DNA from: Rubrobacter sp.
GTDB lineage: Bacteria > Actinomycetota > Rubrobacteria > Rubrobacterales > Rubrobacteraceae
DNA length: 9,588 nucleotides
Assembly: GCA_016781635.1 (NCBI GenBank)
Contig: JADDPY010000484.1
Location: forward strand, 1 to 9,588
Direction of reading: 5' to 3'
The position numbers were made by a program, and so were the translations under genes. Positions 1 to 5,444 of this stretch are shown one piece after another; the first letter of the stretch is position 1, and each line of letters opens with the position of its first letter. The notes beneath the pieces are model-generated. The model saw only the letters and a list, made by a program, of their open reading frames with translations. It was not told where the DNA came from and searched no databases.

Positions 1-1
1 T

Positions 2-454
2 GGCGATAACGCCGAAGGCGGCAACAAAGGCGGCCAGGGTGGTGCCGAGCAAGCAGGCAAGGCCGGTGGCGGTGGTGGCGGGAACGGTGGCGGTACGGGT
101 GGTCCCGCGGGCGCTGACAGGCCGCCGGTCACCGACATGAGGGTCATCATGGCCTCAACAGACAAGGGGAAACTCAATGGTACCCGGGCCCGTCTCAAGG
201 GTGCGGAGGTGCGGAGCGTCGTCAGCGAACGCGCCTTTTTCGTCGGTGAAAACGACGCCGAGCAGATGCTCGTTCTGAACGTGGGCGACGAGGTCGAGGT
301 TAGCGAGGGCCAGAAGGTCCTCGTAGCCGGCAGGCTGAACACCCCCCGGCCCCAGTTGGAGGAGAAGCTCTCCCTCACCCCGGAGGAAGCGGCAGCAGTA
401 AACGATCAGGAGATTTTTCTTAGGGCGCCGCGGGTCGTGCCACAGGAAGGGTAG
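2..454 (+). CDS. C-terminal part of a glycine-rich protein with an OB-like domain (5' end outside window)
   Basis: The reading frame is open from the window edge to the TAG at 452-454, giving 150 visible residues. The first ~40 residues are a low-complexity Gly/Ala/Asn linker. The remaining ~105 look like a compact beta-rich domain with alternating hydrophobic strands (RARLKGAEVRSVVSERAFFV, then EQMLVLNV, then GQKVLVAGRL) and end in a short helix-strand segment. This pattern (a strand with R-x-F-F-V-G, then a G-Q-x-V-x-V-x-G turn) resembles small OB-like domains in actinobacterial lipoproteins; that assignment is from memory of the pattern. An ATG at 137 could start a 105-residue protein, but it has no ribosome binding site, so I read it as internal. 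A linker of this type often joins a lipoprotein or membrane anchor to its domain, so an exported location is likely but unproven. Function is unknown. The gene ends 26 bases before a strong terminator. Confidence 0.6.
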   Translation, partial: GDNAEGGNKGGQGGAEQAGKAGGGGGGNGGGTGGPAGADRPPVTDMRVIMASTDKGKLNGTRARLKGAEVRSVVSERAFFVGENDAEQMLVLNVGDEVEVSEGQKVLVAGRLNTPRPQLEEKLSLTPEEAAAVNDQEIFLRAPRVVPQEG

Positions 455-480
455 ACCTCTCCCTCCGGAGAGACGCCAAT

Positions 481-519
481 AAAAAAGGGACGGGCCTCAT
501 AAGGGTCCGTCCCTTTTTT
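481..519 (+). terminator. Strong intrinsic terminator, possibly bidirectional
   Basis: A perfect 13-bp inverted repeat (AAAAAAGGGACGG at 481-493, CCGTCCCTTTTTT at 507-519) encloses a 13-base loop in which CCT/AGG can add three further pairs. The right arm ends in six T, so it terminates the plus-strand gene ending at 454. The left arm starts with six A, so the same structure would also work for minus-strand transcription. It insulates the CPBP gene, whose ribosome binding site starts only 44 bases further on. Confidence 0.92.
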
Positions 520-562
520 ACCTCACCGTACTCAGGAGACTAGCTAGAGCACGAACTCGTTC

Positions 563-570
563 GGAAGGAG
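563..570 (+). promoter_or_regulatory. Ribosome binding site fixing a TTG start
   Basis: GGAAGGAG lies 8 bases before the TTG at 579-581. No ATG or GTG occurs in frame nearby, so this site supports the TTG as the true start of the CPBP gene. Confidence 0.7.
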
Positions 571-578
571 CGCCACCC

Positions 579-1400
579 TTGGTAAAAGCTTTCGTGGAGC
601 GCCACCCGCTGGCCCTTGCCCTGCTGCTCGCGGCGGCATCTTTCGGCATAGCCGTACTCAGCGTCGCCACTTCGCGCAAGCCCGTGGTCTCCGACGTGCA
701 GGAGGTCGCACCCGCGGACCTCGCCCTTCCCACCGAGAGCGAACAAGCCTTCGACATATTCTGGAGCACGGGGAATCTTTTCTGGGTTCTGGTCGCCGTG
801 CTCGCCGTCGGTCTACTCGTCTGGGTCGGGTGGCTGCGTGAAGCCGGTTTCGGCTGGCCCCCGCGGTGGCGCAACACGTATCTACTCGCCTTCCCCCTCC
901 TGGTGGGGGTCCTGGCCCTCTCCGACGGGGTAAGAATCTCGGGGGTCTGGATCTTTCTCGCCACGCTGCTGACCGTACTCGTCGCGACGTTCGGCGAAGA
1001 AGCACTCTTTCGCGGCTTGATGCTGAGAGCCATGGTGCCTTCTGGACTCGTGAGGGCGATGATCTTGACCTCGCTGCTGGCCGGCGCCCTGCAATTCGGT
1101 GCGTCCACACTAACGGGACCCTGGCCGGAAGCCGTTCTAGCCACAGTGCTCACGACCTGCGGCGGTTTCACTTACGCGGCTCTCCGCTGGCGTACCGCTT
1201 CAATCTGGCCCGTTCTCCTACTCCATACCCTGGTCTCCCTCGCCATCGCGATCTCCACCCCCGGCGCCGTCCTGTACCTGGTCCTACTCCTCCTCAGCAC
1301 CCTCGGCTTTGTAGCCTACGGTCTCTTCCTGCTACGTAACTCGCGCACGAGGGCCGACGGTGGACCGGAGGTCCGAGAAATACTTACGCAAGCGCGCTAA
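579..1400 (+). CDS. CPBP (Rce1-like) intramembrane metalloprotease family protein, degenerate motif 2
   Basis: The protein has 273 residues and is mostly membrane: hydrophobic segments at about 11-30, 67-86, 101-116, 122-138, 158-178, 184-200, 208-226 and 229-252. The CPBP signature EExxxR is clear in FGEEALFRG (Glu140, Glu141, Arg145), in the usual position at the start of a helix. The third motif is recognisable as HTLVS (His216, with Ser220 where Asn is usual). The second motif, normally FxxxH, aligns to AGALQ, so Gln172 replaces the metal-ligand histidine. In active family members the glutamates and two histidines form the membrane-embedded catalytic site, which cleaves C-terminal peptides from prenylated proteins in eukaryotes and has varied roles in bacteria, including peptide maturation and immunity. 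With one His missing, this copy may be inactive or use a changed site. Residues 31-60 form an extramembrane loop. The start is TTG with a good ribosome binding site. It stands alone after a terminator, with no bacteriocin gene nearby. Confidence 0.85.
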   Translation: MVKAFVERHPLALALLLAAASFGIAVLSVATSRKPVVSDVQEVAPADLALPTESEQAFDIFWSTGNLFWVLVAVLAVGLLVWVGWLREAGFGWPPRWRNTYLLAFPLLVGVLALSDGVRISGVWIFLATLLTVLVATFGEEALFRGLMLRAMVPSGLVRAMILTSLLAGALQFGASTLTGPWPEAVLATVLTTCGGFTYAALRWRTASIWPVLLLHTLVSLAIAISTPGAVLYLVLLLLSTLGFVAYGLFLLRNSRTRADGGPEVREILTQAR

Positions 1401-1549
1401 ACACTTCGCTACACAGCTCACCAAAGAAAACCCTCGAAGTACTCCACACCAAAAAGCGAACCCCAAGCCATACACCCACTAATGAGAAACCGCCAGTCCG
1501 CGCAGCCCACGTTCTGATCCCCTTGAACAAGCGATGTTGCAATGGCGCA

Positions 1550-1586
1550 GTTGCGCTCGGCCTATAACTCGAGCGCGGATTGAAAC
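1550..1586 (+). repeat. Solitary CRISPR-repeat-like element
   Basis: The 37-base unit begins GTTGCGCTCGG, contains a perfect 7-bp inverted repeat (GCGCTCG at 1553-1559, CGAGCGC at 1570-1576) around a 10-base loop, and ends GCGGATTGAAAC. Length, palindrome position and the ATTGAAAC end match many type I and III CRISPR repeats. No second copy follows at spacer distance (about 1620-1665) or precedes it, so it is not an array. A related 5' start, GTTGCAAT, occurs 14 bases upstream at 1536-1543. It could be the remnant of an eroded array, or a chance hairpin. No cas gene is in the window. Confidence 0.45.
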
Positions 1587-1691
1587 ATCTACACCGCCAA
1601 CAAGGTCCTGCTCAACGAGCCGAACGTGAGACAGGCTGCGGCGAGCGGAGGTAGGGCCGTGAACGTGTCGGGGCGGATCGCATTTACGGAA

Positions 1692-1723
1692 GTAGCGCCC
1701 GGCCTACGGGAGTTGGTCGCTAC
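1692..1723. other. Nested inverted repeat downstream of the aldolase gene
   Basis: GTAGCG (1692-1697) pairs with CGCTAC (1718-1723), and CCCG (1698-1701) inside it pairs with CGGG (1707-1710). The two stems are separated on one side by a 7-base bulge. There is no T-run on either strand, so it is at most a weak or factor-assisted terminator or an mRNA 3'-end structure. Confidence 0.3.
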
Positions 1724-1728
1724 CCGAT

Positions 1729-1756
1729 GGACAGGAGGCGAAAGGAGCTTCTGTCC
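1729..1756 (-). terminator. Possible weak terminator of the aldolase gene
   Basis: GGACAG (1729-1734) pairs with CTGTCC (1751-1756), 12 bases beyond the aldolase stop codon; two further pairs form after one mismatch. It is the first hairpin the aldolase transcript would meet, but no T-run follows it on the minus strand, so the call is tentative. Confidence 0.3.
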
Positions 1757-1768
1757 CTGGTACGTGGC

Positions 1769-2797
1769 TCAGGTAACCATAAGCTGGTGGCCCTGTTGCT
1801 TGTAGCGGTTCGCCATCTCCTCCAGGGTGATGGAATCGTAGTCCCCGGCGTGGCCGGCCTGGCCGAAAGCCTCCATGCGCGCCCGTACTACTTCCTTCAT
1901 CGCCTCACGGGCGGGCTTGAGATAGTAGCGTGGGTCGAACTCGCCGGGTTCCTCGGCGAAAGCCTTACGGATGGCGCCGATGGCGGCGAGCCTGAGGTCG
2001 GTGTCCACGTTGATCTTCCGGACGCCGTGCTTGATGCCCTCCTGAATCTCGCGTACCGGCACGCCGAAGGTCGGCCGGATCTCACCGCCATACTGGTTGA
2101 TCGTGTCGACGAGTTCTTTGGGCACGCTGGAGGAGCCGTGCATGACGAGGTGCGTGGTCGGCAGCCTCTTGTTAATCTCCTCGATGATGTTCATCGCCAA
2201 GACGTCGCGGTCGGGCTCACTAGTAAACTTGTACGCTCCGTGGCTCGTCCCGATCGCCACCGCCAGGGCGTCCACCCCGGTGCGCTCCACGAACTCCACG
2301 GCCTGATCGGGGTCCGTCAGATGTACCTCGCCGGAGCCCACACCGTCCTCGATGCCACCCAGCGTGCCCAGCTCACCCTCCACGGTGACGCCGCGCTCGT
2401 GCGCCATCTCGACGACCTCAAGGGTGACCTGAACGTTGTACTCGAAGTCCGCCGGCGTCTTGCCGTCCTCCTTCAAGGAGCCGTCCATCATCACGCTCGT
2501 GAAGCCCAACTCGATCGCGCTGCGGCACGTGTCGGGCCCGTTGCCGTGGTCCTGGTGAAGCGCGACCGGGATCGCCGGATACACCTCGGCCGCCGCGAGT
2601 ATAAGGTGGTACAGAAAACGATCGTTGGCGTACTTGCGTGCCCCCCGCGAGGCCTGAATGATAACTGGAGAGCTCGTCTCCTGAGCCGCCTCCATGATCG
2701 CCTGCACCTGCTCCAGGTTGTTGACGTTGAACGCCCCCACCCCGTAGCCGCCCTTCGCCGCCTCGTCGAGCAGCTGCCGCATAGATACGAGTGCCAC
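1769..2797 (-). CDS. fba: Class II fructose-1,6-bisphosphate aldolase (Calvin-type subgroup)
   Basis: The enzyme cleaves fructose 1,6-bisphosphate to dihydroxyacetone phosphate and glyceraldehyde 3-phosphate, or the reverse, in cytosolic glycolysis and gluconeogenesis. The 342 residues cover the whole TIM barrel. HQDHG carries the catalytic Asp83 and zinc ligand His84; EGELGTLGG contains the conserved Glu142; GTSHG gives zinc ligand His186; VMHGSSS gives zinc ligand His220; KINVDTDLR (261-269) forms the phosphate- and substrate-binding strand. The N-terminus ([10 protein letters not shown], then [17 protein letters not shown]) is the signature of the CbbA-like subgroup found in Calvin-cycle operons, but no Calvin-cycle gene is in this window, so a glycolytic role is as likely. 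The start is GTG at 2797: AAGGAGGG lies 4-5 bases upstream, whereas the internal Met6 has no such site. The sortase gene upstream is terminated, so fba is probably transcribed alone from the 2798-2886 leader. Confidence 0.95.
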   Translation of the reverse strand: MALVSMRQLLDEAAKGGYGVGAFNVNNLEQVQAIMEAAQETSSPVIIQASRGARKYANDRFLYHLILAAAEVYPAIPVALHQDHGNGPDTCRSAIELGFTSVMMDGSLKEDGKTPADFEYNVQVTLEVVEMAHERGVTVEGELGTLGGIEDGVGSGEVHLTDPDQAVEFVERTGVDALAVAIGTSHGAYKFTSEPDRDVLAMNIIEEINKRLPTTHLVMHGSSSVPKELVDTINQYGGEIRPTFGVPVREIQEGIKHGVRKINVDTDLRLAAIGAIRKAFAEEPGEFDPRYYLKPAREAMKEVVRARMEAFGQAGHAGDYDSITLEEMANRYKQQGHQLMVT

Positions 2798-2801
2798 GTA
2801 A

Positions 2802-2809
2802 CCCTCCTT
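2802..2809 (-). promoter_or_regulatory. Ribosome binding site fixing the GTG start of fba
   Basis: On the minus strand AAGGAGGG lies just before the GTG at 2797-2795, a near-perfect match to the 16S rRNA anti-Shine-Dalgarno. It makes GTG, not the ATG at codon 6, the supported start. Confidence 0.75.
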
Positions 2810-2830
2810 CTCTAGATTACGCCCTTACCT

Positions 2831-2847
2831 CCACGGGCGTACCGTGG
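2831..2847 (-). other. Hairpin in the fba leader
   Basis: CCACGG (2831-2836) and CCGTGG (2842-2847) form a perfect 6-bp stem with a 5-base loop, between the likely promoter and the fba ribosome binding site. It could stabilise or regulate the message. Nothing identifies it as a known riboswitch class. Confidence 0.35.
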
Positions 2848-2858
2848 GACCTCTCGTG

Positions 2859-2864
2859 AGTATA
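2859..2864 (-). promoter_or_regulatory. Possible -10 box for fba
   Basis: TATACT on the minus strand matches TATAAT at five of six positions and sits in the short interval between the sortase terminator and fba. The best -35 candidate at usual spacing (TTATGC or TATGCG) is poor, so the promoter call rests mainly on the -10 box and context. Confidence 0.35.
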
Positions 2865-2886
2865 TTGATCCCGAAACACTTCGCAT

Positions 2887-2912
2887 AAAAAAGCGCCCCC
2901 CGAAGGGAGCGC
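2887..2912 (-). terminator. Intrinsic terminator of the sortase gene
   Basis: Read on the minus strand, an 8-bp stem (GCGCTCCC with GGGGGCGC, one T-G wobble) closes a stable TTCG tetraloop and is followed by six T. It lies 25 bases past the sortase stop codon and separates the sortase gene from fba. Confidence 0.92.
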
Positions 2913-2937
2913 CTCTCCACGTGACGGTGTGGTTTTT

Positions 2938-3735
2938 CTAGACCCGTTCGGCCTGGACCACGTAGCGGCCGAACCAGTTCGGCCCTTCGGTCCAGTAGTC
3001 GCCGAAATTCTCTATGCAGGTCTGCAGCGAAACCATGTCGTTGCCAGAAGCCGGGGGACCCGCGATCCATGTATCGGTCGGAGAAACCTCGACTATGTTG
3101 GTGACGGCGTAGTTGTACACCTCCCCGTTCGAGTCGGTAAGCGTGATCTCATCGCCCGCACCGAGCAGCGGCAGGTTGTAGAAGACGTGGTCGCTAGCCG
3201 TACCCGGGTATCCCAGCCTGTGACCCGCGATGTACGTGTTCGCGCCCTCTTGCCACGGGAAACCCGAGCTGGTCACGTGCTGCGTACCGGCCTCGAGGGC
3301 GGCCTCGGAGTCGTCGTTGATCACGGGCACGCTGTCGACACCAAGCGCGGGAACCGTGAGGTACATTGTTGGATCTTCCGGGACTACAGCGACCTCAGCC
3401 TCACGCTCCTCGGCAGCGGCCTTCTCCTCCTCTGCGCGTCTCCTATCGGCACTCTCCTCGGCGGCCCGCTCGCTCGCGGCCTGCTCCTTCGCCCGGACCT
3501 CGGTCGCGGGATCCTCGGAGACCGCTGCCGGCGGTCTCTCGACCGCGGGCGTCTGGACGCGCTCCACCGGTCCCGAGCCTCCGCTCGCCGCAGAGCCCAG
3601 GCCTAGATAAGCCAGGGACCCGAGGGCCACAACGACCAGCCCAACGAAAATGTATAAGCCCGTTCGCGAACGCCGCCTGTGCATCCGCCTCTGAGCACGC
3701 CGTCCCCCGTGCCGTTTCTTATCCATGAGTGCCAT
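2938..3735 (-). CDS. Class E-like sortase with an N-terminal anchor and coiled-coil stalk
   Basis: Sortases are membrane-anchored cysteine transpeptidases that cut a C-terminal sorting signal and attach the protein to peptidoglycan or another amine. The 265 residues run: a very basic cytoplasmic start (1-25), one membrane segment (about 27-46), an Ala/Glu/Arg-rich stretch likely to be a coiled-coil stalk (about 76-114), and the sortase beta-barrel (about 121-265). The catalytic triad is visible: His172 in AGHRLGYPG, Cys240 in VSLQTC, Arg257 in WFGRYVV. The H-R-x-G-Y motif and the GDEITL and VSPTDTW segments fit actinobacterial class E; class F is an alternative. No gene in the window encodes an LPxTG- or LAxTG-type substrate, so its targets lie elsewhere. 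ATG 3735 has no ribosome binding site, but TAGAAT ends 7 bases upstream, so it may be leaderless; Met4 is an alternative start. A strong terminator follows. Confidence 0.92.
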   Translation of the reverse strand: MALMDKKRHGGRRAQRRMHRRRSRTGLYIFVGLVVVALGSLAYLGLGSAASGGSGPVERVQTPAVERPPAAVSEDPATEVRAKEQAASERAAEESADRRRAEEEKAAAEEREAEVAVVPEDPTMYLTVPALGVDSVPVINDDSEAALEAGTQHVTSSGFPWQEGANTYIAGHRLGYPGTASDHVFYNLPLLGAGDEITLTDSNGEVYNYAVTNIVEVSPTDTWIAGPPASGNDMVSLQTCIENFGDYWTEGPNWFGRYVVQAERV

Positions 3736-3834
3736 GCGAGAAATTCTAGCAGTACGTTATGTAAGAAGGAAAAAAATGACGAAGTTTCTTAAGCTTTATG
3801 AAAATTTGTTTGCATCCTCCAGGCCTGCGACCGC
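3736..3834. promoter_or_regulatory. AT-rich divergent promoter region
   Basis: This intergenic stretch between the sortase gene and the glycosylase operon includes a markedly AT-rich core (about 3752-3812) in an otherwise GC-rich window. On the plus strand ATGACG (3776-3781) and TATGAA (3797-3802) could be weak -35 and -10 boxes, with 15 bases between them. Both matches are loose, so only the region, not the exact boxes, is supported. Confidence 0.4.
3743..3748 (-). promoter_or_regulatory. -10 box, probable leaderless promoter of the sortase gene
   Basis: TAGAAT on the minus strand (five of six to consensus) is separated by 7 bases from ATG at 3735. Transcription would then begin at or next to the A of the start codon. 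No Shine-Dalgarno is present. No good -35 hexamer is seen. Confidence 0.5.
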
Positions 3835-4488
3835 GTGTACAGGAGTAAGCCCCGAGCATGGGTTAGCATGATCGTTGTGCGAACGTTGCAGATGCTCGAA
3901 GAACATAGGATCGGCGTTCTGTCATGCACGCGTTGCTCCCCAGCAATAATTGGGGGTGCGGCGCCGGTCGTGGACCTTCCGAAGAGGGTGCGATCCATGC
4001 TCGTAGCCCAGGCGCCGGGCTCCACGGAGATCGTAACCCGACTGCCATTTACGGGGCCTGCAGGCAAGCGGCTCGCGGCGTGGTTCGAGAGGGCGGGGGT
4101 ATCGCGAGAGGAGATCTACCTGTCAGCGGTAGCCCGGTGCTTTCCCGGGAAAGCGAAGGGCGGCGGGGACCTCGTGCCCTCGCGCTCCATGATCCGGAAC
4201 TGCCGACCGCACCTCGCTCGCGAGCTCGAGCTCTTGGAGCCGGCCGTAGTCGTACCCGTCGGTGGCCTCGCTATAAAGGAGTTGCTCAGCATCGGCCGCC
4301 TCTCGGACGCCGTCGGAGAGGCCACTACGCGTAATGGGATAATATACGTGCCTCTGCCCCACCCGTCCGGGGCTTCTACGTGGCTAAACCAGCCCGAAAA
4401 CAAGGAGCGGCTGGCCCTCGCGCTGGGCCTCCTGGGAGAGTGCATGGCCGCACTGCGGCAGAGAGACATAGGGAGCGCCAACCTTTGA
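3835..4488 (+). CDS. Uracil-DNA glycosylase-like protein with a four-cysteine (4Fe-4S) motif
   Basis: This resembles family 4 uracil-DNA glycosylases, which remove uracil from DNA as the first step of base excision repair. Four cysteines in family spacing (Cys31, Cys34, Cys102, Cys123, in SCTRC, ARCFPG and RNCRPHL) would bind a 4Fe-4S cluster. Motif A reads AQAPG (58-62), with Gln59 where family 4 has Glu (GEAPG or GEGPG), followed by PFTGPAGKRL. The last motif is PHPSGAS (175-181). CFPGK followed by GGGD and VPS is typical of a subgroup I recall from Actinobacteria, Deinococcus and Chloroflexi, usually annotated only as family protein, so activity is inferred. The start is uncertain: GTG 3835 gives the longest form (217 residues) and is an outer bound. 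ATG 3868, GTG 3877 (with TAGCAT 7 bases upstream) and ATG 3892 are alternatives, and the conserved part begins near residue 27. The stop overlaps the next gene's start. Confidence 0.85.
   Translation: MYRSKPRAWVSMIVVRTLQMLEEHRIGVLSCTRCSPAIIGGAAPVVDLPKRVRSMLVAQAPGSTEIVTRLPFTGPAGKRLAAWFERAGVSREEIYLSAVARCFPGKAKGGGDLVPSRSMIRNCRPHLARELELLEPAVVVPVGGLAIKELLSIGRLSDAVGEATTRNGIIYVPLPHPSGASTWLNQPENKERLALALGLLGECMAALRQRDIGSANL
3864..3869 (+). promoter_or_regulatory. Possible -10 box for a leaderless start at GTG 3877
   Basis: TAGCAT lies 7 bases before the in-frame GTG at 3877, the same arrangement as at the sortase and hydrolase genes. A start here gives an N-terminus of usual length before the first cysteine pair. 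No -35 box is seen and upstream starts remain possible. Confidence 0.25.
4471..4475 (+). promoter_or_regulatory. Ribosome binding site for the TTG start of the ABC ATPase
   Basis: GGGAG lies 9 bases before the TTG at 4485-4487, inside the end of the glycosylase gene. It supports this start over a GTG at 4380, which would add 35 residues of Arg/Gly/Pro-rich sequence that merely reads the glycosylase gene in another frame. Confidence 0.6.
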
Positions 4489-5444
4489 AACAGCGTACGG
4501 AGGAGTCGCAAAGCAGCGCACGGGGGACCAGCATCGTCGCGCGGGGGCTCAACAAGAGCTACGAAAGTTTTGAGGCCGTCAAGAGCGTGGACTTTGAGGT
4601 GTACCGGGGGGAGTGCTTCGGATTTCTCGGGCCGAACGGGGCCGGCAAGACCACGACGATGAAGATGATCTACGGCGCAGCCGTCCCGACGGGCGGCGAG
4701 CTCACGGTCGCGGGGCTCGACATCAGGCGTGAGGAGCGGGCTGTGAAGCGGCGCATCGGGGTCGTGCCGCAGGAGAACAACCTGGACGAGGACCTCAAGG
4801 TCAAGGAGAACCTCCTCGTCTACGGTCGCTACTACGACCTGCCGAAGAAGGAGACCATGCGGAGGGCCGAGGAGCTCCTGGAGTTCGTGGAGCTTACGGA
4901 CAAGGCCGACGCCGAGGTCGAGCATCTCTCCGGCGGGATGAAGCGGAGGCTCCTCATAGCCCGCGCGCTCATAAACGACCCGGAGATCGTCGTCCTCGAC
5001 GAGCCGACCACGGGGCTCGACCCGCAGGCCAGGCACCTCGTCTGGGAGAGGCTCAGGGAGCTCACGTCGGAGGGGAAGACCCTGATCCTCACCACCCACT
5101 ACATGGAGGAGGCCGCCCAGCTCTGCGACCGGCTCGTCGTCATGGAGGGTGGCGTGATCATCGCCCAGGGCTCCCCGGATGAGCTTATCGAGGAGTACGT
5201 GAGCCCCGAGGTACTGGAGCTCAGGGCGAAGCCGGACGCCCTGGAAAAGCTGCGCGCCCTCGTCGAGGATCTCTCCGACGCCGTCGAGCGCGCCGGGGAG
5301 GCGCTGCTCGTCTACACCCCGGACGCGGGCGCCTTGCAGGAGCGCATCCGAAACTCCGGCGTCCCCGTCGACAACACGCTCTACAGGAGGGCCGGCCTCG
5401 AAGACGTGTTCATGAGGCTCACCGGAAGGAGGCTGATCGACTGA
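4485..5444 (+). CDS. ABC exporter ATP-binding protein, NodI/DrrA type
   Basis: This 319-residue protein is the ATPase of an ABC-2 exporter. In order: Walker A GPNGAGKT (49-56), Q-loop Gln96 in VPQENNLD, signature LSGGM (148-152), Walker B IVVLDEP with Asp172 and Glu173, D-loop GLDP, and switch His205 in LTTHYMEEA. After the nucleotide-binding domain (about 15-225) comes a C-terminal domain ending in AGLEDVFMRLTG (from 303), the hallmark of the DrrA/NodI group that energises export of drugs, lipids or glycolipids. The substrate here is unknown. I start it at TTG 4485, which overlaps the glycosylase stop as TTGA and has GGGAG upstream, implying translational coupling. The stop TGA shares one base with the permease ATG (TGATG). 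An upstream GTG at 4380 would give a longer form, which I reject. Confidence 0.93.
   Translation: MKQRTEESQSSARGTSIVARGLNKSYESFEAVKSVDFEVYRGECFGFLGPNGAGKTTTMKMIYGAAVPTGGELTVAGLDIRREERAVKRRIGVVPQENNLDEDLKVKENLLVYGRYYDLPKKETMRRAEELLEFVELTDKADAEVEHLSGGMKRRLLIARALINDPEIVVLDEPTTGLDPQARHLVWERLRELTSEGKTLILTTHYMEEAAQLCDRLVVMEGGVIIAQGSPDELIEEYVSPEVLELRAKPDALEKLRALVEDLSDAVERAGEALLVYTPDAGALQERIRNSGVPVDNTLYRRAGLEDVFMRLTGRRLID
5424..5432 (+). promoter_or_regulatory. Ribosome binding site of the ABC permease
   Basis: GGAAGGAGG lies 11 bases before ATG 5444, within the last codons of the ATPase gene. It is a strong match at slightly long spacing, so the permease can also be initiated independently of coupling. 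Confidence 0.6.

Larger units (their letters stand above)
1401..1768. other. Gene-free interval between convergent CPBP and aldolase genes
   Basis: These 368 bases hold no gene I can support. The first ~130 bases are rich in A and C and poor in G on the plus strand, unlike the coding DNA around them. A solitary CRISPR-repeat-like palindrome lies at 1550-1586, and two hairpins follow at 1692-1723 and 1729-1756. From 1584 a plus-strand frame stays open to 1805, running into the antisense of the aldolase gene. It lacks a convincing start and ribosome binding site, so it is more likely a chance frame or a gene remnant than a gene. Confidence 0.6.

Noticed and set aside
1550..1660. A true CRISPR array
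   Set aside because: Only one repeat-like unit is present; no second copy occurs at spacer distance and there are no cas genes in the window.
1584..1805. Plus-strand open frame after the CRISPR-like repeat, as a small gene or pseudogene
   Set aside because: There is no convincing start codon or ribosome binding site, no recognisable domain, and it runs into the fba antisense strand; open frames of this length are common by chance here.
1727..2815. Long plus-strand open frame (362 codons) opposite fba
   Set aside because: It is the exact antisense of a complete, motif-rich aldolase gene, and its translation is Leu/Val/Arg/His-rich with no domain. GC-rich codon use opens such frames.
3938..3955. 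CCCCA/TGGGG hairpin in the glycosylase gene
   Set aside because: The stem has only 5 bp with an 8-base loop and lies within conserved-looking coding sequence just after the first cysteine pair; no T-run follows.
4380..4484. N-terminal extension of the ABC ATPase from GTG 4380
   Set aside because: The added 35 residues are Arg/Gly/Pro-rich, overlap the glycosylase gene in another frame, and are not typical of the family; TTG 4485 has a ribosome binding site and stop-start overlap.
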